A stretch of 64,000 nt of DNA from Zeus faber (taxonomy: Eukaryota; Chordata; Actinopteri; Zeiformes; Zeidae): the NCBI GenBank assembly GCA_960531495.1, contig OY482846.1, positions 38,502,091 through 38,566,090 of the forward strand, written 5' to 3'. The notes beneath the pieces are model-generated. The model was not told where the DNA came from. It saw nothing but the letters and a program-made list of their open reading frames with translations, and made no database searches. This document shows, in pieces, positions 23,326 to 35,307 of the stretch (within the stretch, counting starts at the first letter, position 1; each line of letters begins with the position of its first letter). The translations under genes and the position numbers were made by a program.

Positions 23326-26273
23326 AGACATTGCCTGCAGTGTGACAGTAGAGGGCAGCTCATCCATTTGAGGCCATAACTTGGAAAACCTGTTATTATT
23401 ACTATTATTATTGATATTATTATTATTTTAGATTTTTGACCCGAAAGAAAGGTTTTTCAATTCAAAAAGCAATACCTTGACTCATAGGCATAGTCTGTTT
23501 TGATTATTGAGAACATTAACACAAAAAAATCTTCATTAAAATATATCTAATGGCATTTTCACAATACAGAAGCATACATACACCGTTTTCAAGTTAATTG
23601 TAAATCTATCTGTCCTCTAGTAAATTCTTTGGTTTGTTGTACATTGTCATTGTCATTTTATTTTTTTGAGGGGGGGGCAGGGGTTCATTTTTATTGTTCA
23701 TTGTAAATTGTAAAATGTCGGTGCTGACTAGAAAATGGGACTAAAACTCAATTTGATGCAGGTACGGTTCTTTAACCTCAAAGACCAAAGGAAAAAAAAG
23801 AAATTACAACAGGGGTAAGAAATAAAGATTTACTGTATCTCCAGTTTGCCTGGCATGCAATTTCAGTTTACACACACTTTTATAAGTTGTTAACTTTGAA
23901 ATGAATACAGTCTTTTTCTTTGGCTCAGAGTGGCAGATTGAGGTCGTGACCTGAACCTTCATTTGAGTTCGCTGTTGGGAGATAGCAACACGGTGGGGGT
24001 GCGAGGGTAGTGAAACCAAGCAATTTTGTTTTTGAATGTTAGATACACACTCTCCTTCTTCCAGCCCCTAGGTCTATTTGCTGTTTGTCCTCGGGAATTC
24101 AAGTCAAAGAAAAATGTAATGCATGGAATGTGCACGTGTGACATGGTCCATTTTAATGGAAATGACTGTCTGGAGGGGTCAGCGTGAAAGTCATTATTCA
24201 TCACATTCTTCTTCCGGACTGCTTCTTGATAGAGGCTTGACAGAGAGCGATGGAGGCCGTGACCTCGTGATGGACTCATCGCCGGAATGCAAGCTGGTCT
24301 CAGAGCGAAGCCAACCTGGTTAATATCAAGCTTTCTAGTGCAGGGGGGGTCCTAATGGGGGCTCAAGGAAATGGTCATTTTGGTTGCAAAAAGACTTTCC
24401 TACAATCCCTACTATCTACAATATACATCTATCTAGCTCTTTATTTAACTAGCTAGACAGAAAGAGAGATGATTGTGTGGCTATATATATTTATTACGGC
24501 TGTTAAACAATGAAAATAATTACTTGCTAATAATAATGCAGTATGTGCTTTGTGCAAATACTCGCAATTTACATACTGTACGTTATCGGCTTTATGTGCT
24601 TGTTTTGGTCATGGAGGGTCTGAAATTTAAGGTGGCACATTGTGTCCTCATAAAGTGGTCATCCTATAATGTGTCTACCTTGAATTCCACTCCATGTTTT
24701 CACAAGTCTTCTATTCTCCTCCGTTTAGCAATTGAACACATACATTTGACAGTTCTACTTCCTGGCCAATCCAACTCAGGAGTTGCAGCCGAAAACCTGG
24801 TCGAGGAAGCCGCAGATGTCCTAAAAGATGGCTCTCTGTCCCCAAAAGTGACTTTGCCCGTCTAAAAAACACCTTTTAAGATTATCTGATCAATCCGGTG
24901 GAGCTTTCCGGACCCTGCTGTCTTTAAATGCATCGTCATTTTAGCTGCATTTTCCTTGAAACGAGGGAGCTTGTATTCCTTTCCTTTTTTTATCTCGGAT
25001 TTAAGAGAGAGATGCTTCGCTGCTGTGACACAGGCGGATGAAGAGACAAACAGGCGGACGAAGACTAATGACTTCACACGCTGTTTGCGAATGTTTGTGC
25101 AGAATAAGAGAGAAGAGGATGAGAGAGAGAGAGAGGGGGAGAGAGAGGGGAAGGGGGGTGAATATGATAGTACAGCCATAATACCCCCCTTCCCCCAACC
25201 TCCAATTAATTTACAATTCGGCGAGCGGCGCATTCGCATTTCATCGGCAGACAAACAGTTTGTGTCTCTACGAAAAAGGCTCTCGGACAGATTACATATC
25301 TTTCCTTTGATAAAGATGCCATTAGTGTCTAGAGAGTAATGGAAGCTTCTTAATTTGATAGTCTGACCTTCAGCCATTCATCCGCTCTGAGGTTGAAGTG
25401 AAGGGAAGAATGGATGGTGTGCGGAGGTCGCATTATAATTTGACTACGGGATCCTCCGGTATGGTCTCATGAAAGTCTTAACTGGAGCAGCTTGCACAGA
25501 AACATGTGGGGAGATGCGTGGGGGGAGCAGGAAAAGCCGGTGCGAACAGGCCAGCCTGCAGCGGGAAAATGCAACTCAAGTGTATGATCTCAGCAGGGCG
25601 GGAAGAGATGCATAAATCTAAAACTGCATCTATCTTTTTACAAATGGGCTGACTTCTGGCTTGTTTTTCGGAATAACCGCCACCAGAGCAGTCGCTGGGA
25701 AGTGGCGGTGAAGGACTGGAATCATGACATTGGGATTGCGAACTGTGTTGATGATGGAAATATGAGACACTCACAATCAGGGACCAAAAGGGATTCATTT
25801 TTAGCCCACGAGTTTCATGTTGCTCACAAGCCCACTTCAGTGAGGGGGCAGGGGGGGTCAATAACGCTCAGACTAGGTAGTACTAGGACATAAACTACAT
25901 GCTGCACAGCCTCTTGATTTCAAAATAAAAGTTAAAAGACCTTTATTCTGAAATCCAAAGGCAAAACACGAGATCCTATAAATATATTGACCTAGTTTGA
26001 GCGCTCCCATGACATAAAAAAGCTATCGAACGTCATAATTTATAAAACTGTTTTAATTTTGAAATTAAAAGCATTATGCAAGATGTATATTATATCCCAG
26101 AAGCTAATGAACTTTGATAGTTGAGTTATGTAATTTATAGATGGGCCCTAACACGGCATTGAAACAACGACTCTCTCGAGGGTTAAGGTGTGTGCTGCTG
26201 CTGTTTGTGAAGCAGCACCTCATTCTGGGGAAGCCATCAGCTGCTCTCTGTTATATTATGTCTGTTATAACTT
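23326..26273. other. Mostly single-copy-looking DNA
   Basis: No transposon signature was noticed apart from a GA-rich run at 25,115-25,150. Frames at 24,862-25,377 (minus, 171 codons) and 24,956-25,339 (plus, 127 codons) overlap, pass through the GA run and are unrecognised. The patch at about 24,870-25,330 could be a conserved noncoding element. Confidence 0.35.
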
Positions 26274-26297
26274 GATGTTCATCACGTGATGAACATC
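26274..26297. promoter_or_regulatory. Perfect 24-bp palindrome centred on a CACGTG E-box
   Basis: The half-site GATGTTCATCAC is followed directly by its exact reverse complement, so the 24 bp are identical on both strands. The centre is CACGTG (26,283-26,288), the canonical site for USF/MYC/MITF-type bHLH-zip dimers. Regulatory use is inferred only from the motif. Confidence 0.5.
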
Positions 26298-28523
26298 ACG
26301 GGTGAATACAATTTTCCCCGAATGAATGCTGCACTCTTCCGTAGTCTGGAGAACAGCTCTCATGCCCTATCAGCATCCGGTGTTCGGTATGGGTGGGCTG
26401 TGCTGGTTTTTATCCGATGGGGCCATGTGGGGATGTGTGAAAATGTGAGGCAAACTGAGAAGTCACAGCAGCGGCTCTGCAGCAGGCATAGCAATGATAA
26501 AATCATTATGTGTTGTGAATGTGAATGTGATGATAACATTTAAATTACTACCTCATCACCAGGCTAATAACCAGCGGCCCACCGGGAATCTTCTGCTTCT
26601 CCCGATTAGCCACTCCAGGCCTGCTAACAGTTAAGAACTTCAGGTGCAAACCATCTCGCTTTAGGTCACTCCTAATTTCCGGATGACCATAATTCATTCA
26701 GATATGCAACATATTATTGCATATTAATGTGTCAACCCATAAAAAGGTGTTTGGTGGCAATTTCACTACAAGTCCCAGAACTCCCCTGGAAACTGCAACA
26801 TTTTGTCTCAACATCTGGATTTACAACGGTCACAACTCTTTCTTTGGACTGATTGATTTTGTTTTGTTTTTGTTTGGAAATGGGAATCATTTTTATCAAT
26901 GTTGGAGTTATTTTTGTGAATGTTCATCAATATCGACAGTTAACTGACTACAATGAGTTCCCCTGCTTTATTAAACCCAGCCGTGGCTGCTTTTCACATG
27001 TTAGATGGACCAGATTTTTGAGAAACGACATATAGTGGAGCATATTCGTAAAGCAAGAACTTAATGTAGCCAGAATTGAATGTAGACAGAGAAGTACAAT
27101 GAAGACGGAAAAAAAATGAGATGTGGGATTTATTTTAACAAAATAATCTTAAACGTACAGACTCACATGCACAGGCATGCATATTCACTTTGAAGCAGTT
27201 TACCGATGACTTAAAAAAAAGGGGCGCTTGTGGTTGGCATTTTGACTGCATCCCTTCAGCACAGGTGCCCTCACAAAGAGAGGCGAACAAGGCTGATGAG
27301 GTGCTTACAAATCTGGACACGAATCTGATCAAATAAATGAATAATTGAGGCCCATTCTCCAATTCCCCCTCCTGCTACCCCGCCCCCTGTTTAAATCCCC
27401 ATGGCCATTTTTGCAACATTAACATTGAAACGGGGCCAAAATGCAAACGAGGTAATGAGCGGGTGGCGGGCGGCGGTAGACGTGACACTCTATCAGTCTA
27501 AATGGAAAACCGAATCAAGCTGGTGTTTTTGTGCTGCGCTGCTTGAGATTTTTTTTATGTATTTTCACGAGAACTTGTTGTTCTGAATCAGCTAAAATGA
27601 CAAGCCAAGCACTTGTTATTTTGCCGCATCATGATCTGAAATCAATGACGGCCAAAAAGCTGCTGTATATCAAGCGCTGAATGCAACTGATCCCGTGTAA
27701 TTCCAGAAAGCAACAGCATCTAAATGTACGGGCCATGGGGCGCCATTGAAAACCAATTGTCGTTCCTTCATTGTTTACGACCACATCAGTAGATTATGTG
27801 TCCTTCTGCAATCTGCAGAAAAAGCTCCCAGAGGCCTTTGAGACACTAACATGGCCATCTATCTATCATTACGGATAGCTTCCATCGAGGCCAGCGCTCC
27901 CTGCCACCGCTACCACCAACCCCCCCCCCCCCCATCATGATGAATCTGTAGCCATTCAAAGAGTCATTTGGATGCTGTCGGCCGTGCTTCACATTCCTTC
28001 TTCCCCACCACCCCCCACCCTGCGCCACCGGGTCGGAACCCCTGTTCGGTCAGTGCATCAGTTCCTCTGCCCTTCCCTTCCCTCATCTGATCTCGGAAGG
28101 GTTGGTGATAGATGCACTGCACACCAGGGGCAATGCATTTTGGTCCTTCCAGGCAACCAGAGATGAGGTTTAAATTATCTACTATGTGGGGGTTTGAAAT
28201 CTCACTGATCAAATTTGCTGCTGGGGTGGGGGATCCTCTTCCCACTGCCACCAAACCATCTGTATCTTGGAGGAGTAATGGAGTACGTCATAACCACGGC
28301 CGACAAGCCTTTTCCTACCTTTATCGGTTCCGTCAAGGGATCCCACCGTTGGCTCGCTTTGCCGTGTCTCTCAAGATGCCGAGTCTCTTAAGGTGCAACC
28401 TGTCCGACAAAGACTTTGCGTGTTAAACTGTTCATACACTTTTTGCCAAGCATCATGAATAATGTTTTCAATCATGTTTTCAAACACCACTCATAAATTA
28501 TGTTGATATTGGAGGCACAATCA
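26298..28523. other. Mostly single-copy-looking DNA
   Basis: No repeat family is recognised. A run of 14 C lies near 27,920-27,933 and CCACC-rich sequence at 28,000-28,030. Open frames up to about 104 codons (28,112-28,426) are unrecognised. Confidence 0.35.
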
Positions 28524-29300
28524 AGATTCAAGATTCAAGATTCAAGAGGTTTATTCGTCACATACATATACATACTTTCATACATATATGCAGTGAAATG
28601 TAATGCAACGCACCCGGTGAAAACACACAATATGTCCTAGGAAAAAGTAATACAGTAAGTCCAATACTTACAGTGGCGCAGTGCATTGCACTGCTGCCTC
28701 ACAGCAAGAAGGTCCTGGGTTTGATTCCCGCCTGGGGCGCTGTTGGCACCGTGCTCCGGCGGGTTATCTTCCAAAAACAGGAGCCTTTCTGTGTGGAGTT
28801 TGCATGTTCTCCCCGTGTTCACATGGGGTTTCCTCCACCTCACGTCAGTAAGGACCCACCACCAAAAACATGCACCCATCATCATCTGACCAGCGATGGA
28901 CACTTATCACCTGGTCCCCAGGCGCGTCCACGTATGCTGCCCACTGCTCCTGGCTGTGCCCCCGGAGGAAGGACAAGCCAGGATGGGTCAAAAGCAGAGG
29001 AGCCATTTCACCGGCCACCATCAAGCATGTGCGTGCGTGTGTGTGTGTGTGCAAGCATGTGTTGTGGAGTGTCGTGTGACGATTAAAGACTGTTTCTTTC
29101 TTCTTATAGAACAAAGTAAAACTATATAAAATAAAATGGAATAGATAAAGGGAATAGGCCTATGTATATAGGATAGGCAATTATGTATATACAGACATGT
29201 GCATTAAAGTGGCATGTGAATGAAGTGAGGTAGTGTTTGTGGGATAATACAGCACAGTATACAACAGTAACAGTGACTCAAGGCACATTGAACAACAACA
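28524..29300 (-). mobile_element. LINE-type 3' tail (family C), copy 2, split by a SINE
   Basis: On the minus strand this copy carries the same CACTGCATATATGTATGAAAG block and ATCTTGA tail (28,524-28,545 on the plus strand) as copy 1. Sequence from 29,103 onward (AGAACAAAGTAAAA, then GGAATAGGCC, TATATACAGACATGTGCA) continues the element after an inserted SINE. Comparison with copy 1 near 5,770-5,850 shows the two halves belong together. Confidence 0.7.
28672..29102 (+). mobile_element. tRNA-derived fish SINE inserted in a LINE tail
   Basis: It opens with CAGTGGCGCAGTGC and contains GCCTCACAGCAAGAAGGTCC and GGGTTTGATTCCC, a tRNA-like head with a B box. The body has GTGTGGAGTTTGCATGTTCT and CACATGGGGTTTCCTCC, typical of a SINE body common in teleosts. 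The flanking CTTA at 28,668-28,671 is repeated at 29,103-29,106 and may be the target duplication. The 3' part carries a TG run and ends GATTAAAGACTGTTTC. Confidence 0.75.
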
Positions 29301-29439
29301 ATCTCAACTCAAGGCACAAATAATGACAAACAGTGACAGATAAATTAAGCCATAGAAAATATTCGCAATGATCGAAAATTTTGTTTCGGTAAAGCAATTT
29401 CTGCAGTTTTCCCTTTGATGTGTGAGTGAAAAAAAGAAT

Positions 29440-29830
29440 GAATAACTAAAGGTGCAATACGTAGCATTGGAGAATTAAAGAATCACCCACTACAGGAAGC
29501 CAAAGGAACTAAACCAAAGTTGCTAAATATGACGCTACTCCTCCACAAGGCTGCTTAGCCTACGTAGCAAAGGGGTCTTGTGAAACTGGCCGTTTGGTCA
29601 TTAAAATGGCTCTTTGAACTAACACAACAAGAAAGTAATCAGTATCGATGAGTAACATTGGATGATTGGCGACAACTATTGCCCTCTAAATGAAGCCATA
29701 TATACTACCCCAACGTTGCCAAACGTGATGCTCCTCCTCCATGAGGCTTCTTAGCCTTTGTTGCCTCAGGGTCTTGAAACATCGATTGTTCGGTAGCGGA
29801 ATGTTCGTCCATGCAAAAATTAAATTAAAC
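29440..29830. repeat. Repeat with 150-200 bp internal units, cluster 2
   Basis: Two units are seen. GCAAAGGGGTCTTGTGAAAC (near 29,568) and TCAGGGTCTTGAAACATC (near 29,766) correspond to the AGCAGAGGGGTCTTGCAACG motif of cluster 1. CTCCTCCATGAGGCTTCTTAG and TTGGCGACAACTATTGCCCTC also match. A weaker match (GGCATTGA(T/C)C, ACAACA) continues downstream in both clusters, suggesting a larger shared element. Confidence 0.7.
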
Positions 29831-30169
29831 CAGTGCGGGGATACAAGCAATGTCGTTCAGGGCAATTGAGTGGAGATTGACTGGTCTGGGGGTAAGTGGT
29901 GTTTCTTCCTAAACGCAGAGTCCTGACCGGACTACCTGTGAGAGCTTACAGTATATCTCAGCAACCACGAGGTAACAGTGGATTGACGGGCATTGACCGA
30001 CAACAATTTGCGGACGCCATGATCAATTTGGGCCTCGGCCAAATAAAATATACCTTATTGTACCATTTAACTGATTTATTGTGTGATTTATTAAACCCAA
30101 CAATAAGTAACAATTACTATTAAATAAATAGCAGTGTGAACGCATAAAACAAATAATCTCTTACAGGAG
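29831..30169. other. Unassigned stretch next to the unit repeat
   Basis: It contains GGGCATTGACCGACAACAA near 29,986, resembling sequence after cluster 1 near 16,420, so part may belong to the same element. No gene is seen. Confidence 0.35.
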
Positions 30170-30470
30170 TCGTACTGAATTTTCATTCCCTTTGTATGAG
30201 TGAGAAGAGCCACATCCATAGTAATGAACAGGAACTTAAGTCATCCAAAATAAGAGAAAAGGGAAATGAAGAGACATGAAATAACAACAAAACCAACAAC
30301 AATAAACTATCATAAATATTAACTTGTTCGATCCTGAAATATTTGACAAACTTGTGTTCTTCACATTTGTGAGTTGCGAATAACTCATGATTCATACTGA
30401 ACACATATTTTTTTACTGAGTAAGTCATGAAGAGCCAAGCCCCCGAAAATAACCAATCTTTTCATCACTA
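30170..30470 (+). mobile_element. hAT-like MITE (family A), right end intact
   Basis: The right end is AAGAGCCAAGCCCCC, then CAATCTTTTCATCACTA, as in the other family A copies. The interior has GAGTTGCGAATAACTCATG and AAGAGCCACATCC. The left edge is approximate. Confidence 0.55.
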
Positions 30471-31190
30471 CTTAACGGCTGCAATGACGCTCCTTTTGGA
30501 CGTAAATGTTTATAATACTGCGTTTCTCCAGCAACCCGGGCCCTATTTATTCTGTGTTTGAGTATCACAAGTTAGAATCCTGTTTCAGTTACTTTGGGAA
30601 CACGGTAATAACTGATGAGGGATGTAGGAAGGGGAAAAAAAACGTTTTTATGGATGCTGCTGACCTTTGCGTGCCTCTTTTGTTTCATTTTCAAGTCTCG
30701 ACTCTACCCTGTTTTACTGACATGTTGGAAAGAGCTTATTTGGTTGACGTTAGGTTAATGTACCCAGTGAGTATGTTGCGGAACATTTGAAACATTTACG
30801 AATGTTTTCCGTAGCAATTATTCAAGAGACTCTCTCTAGAGAGCCCGGTGACAATCGAAGAGCTGTATTTGCAGGCGTAGCATCAATTCCATCCCCAGAA
30901 TTTGCTAAAGTGATGGGGTTGAGGGTGCCTTTGAATAGCAAACAGGACTTGAGCCGATTATGCTATAAACCTATGCTATGGTTATAGGTCCTGAGACAAG
31001 GGCCACATTTTCCAAATCCTGGGCTTCAATGTTGATATTTTGTAATCCTACAGCAAACAATACAGATGTCATTGAATTTGGTGCTGATGGCCTACTTGCA
31101 GACAACTGGCAACACTTTTTTTTATCTATCGAGCAAGATAGCTATCTAGATGGGTTCTTGATTATGGCTATGGATCGAGCTTAGGGTGAC
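30471..31190. other. Unassigned stretch
   Basis: Mixed DNA, no recognised repeat. The 94-codon frame at 30,506-30,790 matches nothing I know. Confidence 0.35.
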
Positions 31191-31476
31191 CACATTTCTA
31201 AAACCCCAAACAGGGACCCTTAAGTGCACCATACATTCGGCACTCTGTTTGCAGGGGGGAGTGACTGCCTTTTATGTTTTGTTCAATATGCTAACAGAGA
31301 GGCACGGGGGCGTGCAGCGGAGTCCCCTCATGGAAGCACCAGCCCTACATCCAGACACAAACCCACATCCATAAAATTACACAATTCACAGAGAGTGATG
31401 ATGACGCCCACTTCCACAGTGGGATCTACGTATATATGTGTGTATATATATATATATATACTGTATATGTATATAC

Positions 31477-31552
31477 ACTCACCGGCCACTTTATTAGGTA
31501 CAAGCAATTGAACAAGCAATCGAATTGTACCTAATAAAGTGGCCAGTGATTG
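31477..31552. mobile_element. Short foldback element
   Basis: The arm TCACCGGCCACTTTATTAGG (then TACA) is matched by TGTACCTAATAAAGTGGCCA (then GTGA) on the other side, with one mismatch over 24 bp and a loop of about 20 bp. The arm is a familiar terminal inverted repeat of a very common noncoding DNA transposon in fish genomes. Confidence 0.75.
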
Positions 31553-31570
31553 TATATAGTACATAATATG

Positions 31571-31573
<3 letters not shown>

Positions 31574-31654
<81 letters not shown>
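31574..31654. repeat. (TA)n microsatellite
   Basis: Pure AT/TA tract of about 81 bp. Confidence 0.97.
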
Positions 31655-31660
<6 letters not shown>

Positions 31661-31867
31661 TTATTATTATTATTAGAATTATTATGATATTAATATGTGC
31701 TTAAAACAAGTATATTTTATTATTATTATATAATATTTTAATAGTGGTAAAAACCGGAACAATTTCATGGTACGTTATGAAAACCAGGATATTTTAGCGT
31801 TTTACAAATATCTGTGGGGACTCGGACCACACAGTTCGAAACCAGGACATACCAAAGCATTTTAGAT

Positions 31868-33930
31868 GCTAGAGGATATAACTCTATAGGTGTTAGGGGT
31901 TAAAGCTATATATGTGTTAGGGGTAATATCTATCTAGGTGTTAGGGGTTGAAGCTATCTAGGTATTAGGTGTTTTAGCTATCTAGGTGTAAGCGGATATA
32001 GCTTAAAAGGTGTTAGGGCTTATACGTAGCTATCTAGTTGTTAAGTGTTAGGTGTTATAACTATCTAGATGTTAGGGGTCAGGTGTTAGAGCTGACTAGG
32101 TAGGTGTTAAGTGTTATAGCTATATAGGTGTTAGGTGTTAGGTGTGATAGCTATCTAGCTGTTAGGCATTAGCGGTAATAGCTATGTAGGTGTTAGGGGT
32201 TAGGAGTTATAGCATTGTAGGGTTAGGGGTTAGAGCCATTTAGGTGTGAGATGTTATAGCTATCTAACTGTTAGGTGTTATAGCTATCTAGGCATTAGCG
32301 GTTATAGCTATCTAACCACCAACACCAAGATAGCAATAACCCTGAACCCCTAGTGGTTATGGCTATCTTTGTGCTGGGGGTTAAAACAATCTAGGTCTTA
32401 GGGGTTATAGCTAGATAGGTGTTAGGGGTTAAAGCTATCTATGTGCTAGGGGTTAGGGGTTATAGCTTTCTAGGTGTTAGAGGATATAACTATCTAGGAT
32501 TTTGGGGTAATTGCAATCCAGGTGTTTGGGGTTATAGCTATTTCGGAGTTTGTGGTTATAGCTACGTAGGTGTGGATTATAGCTGTCTAGATTTTGGGTG
32601 TTAGGGCTTAAAGCTATCTAGCTGTTAGGGATTATAGCTATCTGGGTATTAGGGGTTAGGGGTTATAGCTATCTAGGTGTTAGGGGTTAGTGGTTGCAGC
32701 ATTTTATGTGCTAGAGGACATAACTATCTAGGTGTTAGGAGTTATAGCTATATAGGTGTTAGGGGTTAAAGATAACCATTTGTTAGGGATTAGGTGTTAC
32801 AGCTGCCTAGCTCTTCGGTGTGAAGTAGTTTAGCTCTATAGGTGTTGGGGGTTATAGCTATCTAGGTGTTAGGTGTGAGGGGTTATAGCTATCTAGGTGT
32901 TAGGGGTAGGGGTTAAAGCTATCAAGGTGTAAGAGGATATAAATATCTAGGTGTTAGGGGTTAAATATTTCCAGGTGTTAGAGGTTATAGCTATATGGGT
33001 GTTAGCGGTAGGGGTCATAGCTATCTAGGTGTTAGAAGATATAACTATCTAGGTGTTCGGGGTTATAGCTATCTAGGTGCTGGGGGTTAAAGCTTTCTAA
33101 GTGTTAGGGGTTATTGCTATTTAGGTGATAGGGGTTATAGCTATCTAGATGTTAGGTGTCATAGGTATCCAGGTGTTAGTGGTTATAACTATTTTAGTGT
33201 TAGGGGTTTTACATATCAAGGTGAAAGGGGAAAGGGGTTATTTCTATTTAGGTGTTAGAGGATAGAACTATCTGAGTGTTAGGGGTTATAGCTCTTTAGA
33301 TGTTGGGGGTTATAACTATCTAGGTGTTAGGTGTTCTAGCTATTTACCTGGTAGGGGTTAGGGGTTATAGCTATCTAGGTGTTTGTTGTTATACCTATCT
33401 AGCCGTTAGGGGTTAGGGGTTATAGCTTTCTGGGTGTTTGGTGTTAGGGGTTAAAGCTATCTAGGTGTTAGGTGTTATTGTTTTCTAGGTGTTAGGTGTT
33501 AAGGGTTATAGCTATCTTGGTGTTAGGATTTATATATATGTAGGTGTTAGAGGTTATAGCTTTCTACGTGTTAAGTGTTAGACTGATCTAGGTGCTAGGT
33601 TTTATAGCCATCTAGGTGTTAGGCGTTATTGCTATCTAGGTGTTTGGGATTATAGCAATCTAGGTGTTAGGGGTTAAGGGTTATAGCTATCTTGGTGTTA
33701 GGGTTTATAACTATCTAGGTGTTCAGGGTTATAGCTATCTAGGTGTTTGGGGTTATAGCTATCTAGTTGTTAGGTGTTATACTTATCTAGGTATTAGGTG
33801 TTATAGCCATCTAGGTTATAGGTGTTAGAGCTATCTAGGTGTTTCGTGTTAGGGCTTATAGCTATCTAGGTGTCAGGTGTTATAGCTATGTTGTATTATT
33901 CTTTAGAGTTTATAGCTCTCTAGATGTTTA
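31868..33930 (+). repeat. Minisatellite, about 24-bp unit, about 2.06 kb
   Basis: The typical unit combines GGTGTTAGGGGTTATAGC with TATCTA and then restarts. Dozens of degenerate units follow each other; many are 24 bp and others are lengthened by an extra TTAGGGG. AGCTATCTAG recurs nearly throughout. No long open frame survives. The GTTAGGGGTTAGGGG stretches resemble telomeric DNA but the register differs. At about 32,315-32,352 one segment is inverted. Confidence 0.95.
32315..32352 (-). repeat. Inverted segment inside the minisatellite
   Basis: The plus strand here reads CCACCAACACCAAGATAGC and AATAACCCTGAACCCCTAG. Its reverse complement carries GGGGTTCAGGGTTATTGC and TATCTTGGTGTTGG, i.e. 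normal array units. Both flanks are in the usual orientation, so a short piece has been flipped or copied from the other strand. Confidence 0.85.
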
Positions 33931-35255
33931 GACTTATAATGCCATGCACATGGCAACTCAGTGTCTCAATTAGAATTAGACCTTCTGGGGAAAAGTCTGA
34001 CACAATCTGTTAAGTAATACATTCATTTTTTCAACACAGATTGCTGAAAATCCCTTGCGGAAAGCTACAATTTGGATTTTAATTGTTTATTTTAATTAGA
34101 ACTCTGTGTTGGTCTTGAAGCTTAAAAAGTTTAAAATAAATTCTTGAAGTTTAAGAGATTAAAATATGTGATTTGGAAAAAAAATGTGAGGACTAAACTT
34201 TTTAATAAAAACAAGAAAAAATAGAAAATAGTCATTTTTACGAGATATAGGGCAAATGTGCAATTGTTACAAAGAGCACAAAGACCAGAGCTCATTTTAA
34301 ATATTGATGAGCACAACTTTGACTATATATTGTATTTTATAACTTAATATTTAAGCAGTGCATTTGAAGGCAGTTATTTTTTCAACTTCCAGTTCAAATG
34401 CTCGACACTTCCTTCACTTCCTACTTTTTGTGAGTTTCATATTGTTTTAACATAACCATGCTAAAACAAATAGGCCCTGTTTGAAGAAGACGACTCCCCG
34501 ATGTTAACACGTTTGACTGGAACTGGATCGTGGTGGATGTGGAATATGTACATTTTATGTGTTGAGTATCGTGTGCAAATCCTTCGTCGAGTGTGCTTTT
34601 GAATAATAAACAAGACTTGAGAGGATTAAGCATTAGACTCTCCCGCCGCCGGTGGTCGGCGGGGACGGGACACGTTTGACAAATCCCCGAGCTTTTGCCT
34701 TTTGACATTTGTTTTAGGCAAATGAGAAAACAATATGGACACCGCCGACTCCCAATCAGCAAACTTGGAGCGATTGTTTATCTGGGCTAAGTCTCCCTCA
34801 TTTTTTTGCCAAGTCTAATCACAATGTCACGGCTGAAATACAGAAAGGGAACTTCGCATTTTGCTCTACCTCTTTTCTGGTGTGATGGAAAGATGGAAAG
34901 AGATAAAAGATGGAGAATAAACACTGTTGCTTTCATCACCACAGTCACTAGTTTTTTTCTATTAGTTGGCAAGCTTTGTATTTACAGTTCTTCTGTTATA
35001 AGTGTTTCCATTTAGGTACGCCCAAATAAGCGGAAATTCAAAAATTATCGGTGGGTTCTAAGAGGTTAGCTCAGTTGATCTAATTCATATATATTGAATA
35101 ATATACCAATTGTTGAGGCTTTGCATATATTCTAAAAAGGTAAAAACACGTTCTCCAAAAAAACCCACAAATGTATGCATATGTATCTGTGTATTTATAT
35201 GCAGTATATATTTATATACATATATGTATGTATATGTATCTGTGTATGTATATGC

Positions 35256-35307
<52 letters not shown>

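Larger units (their letters stand above)
31191..31862. mobile_element. Noncoding dispersed repeat (family B), copy 2, with insertions
   Basis: It starts with GGGTGACCAC and ends with GAAACCAGGACATACC. The right 170 bp match 4.56-4.76 kb. Inside lie a foldback element (31,477-31,552) and an 81-bp TA tract (31,574-31,654). Its right end abuts the 24-bp minisatellite. Confidence 0.5.

Noticed and set aside
24862-25377. 171-codon minus-strand frame
   Set aside because: It crosses a GA/CT simple run that is open in several frames; the rest shows no recognisable domain.
31868-33930. CRISPR-like array
   Set aside because: The 24-bp units are contiguous without unique spacers, and the DNA is from a vertebrate. 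It is a minisatellite.
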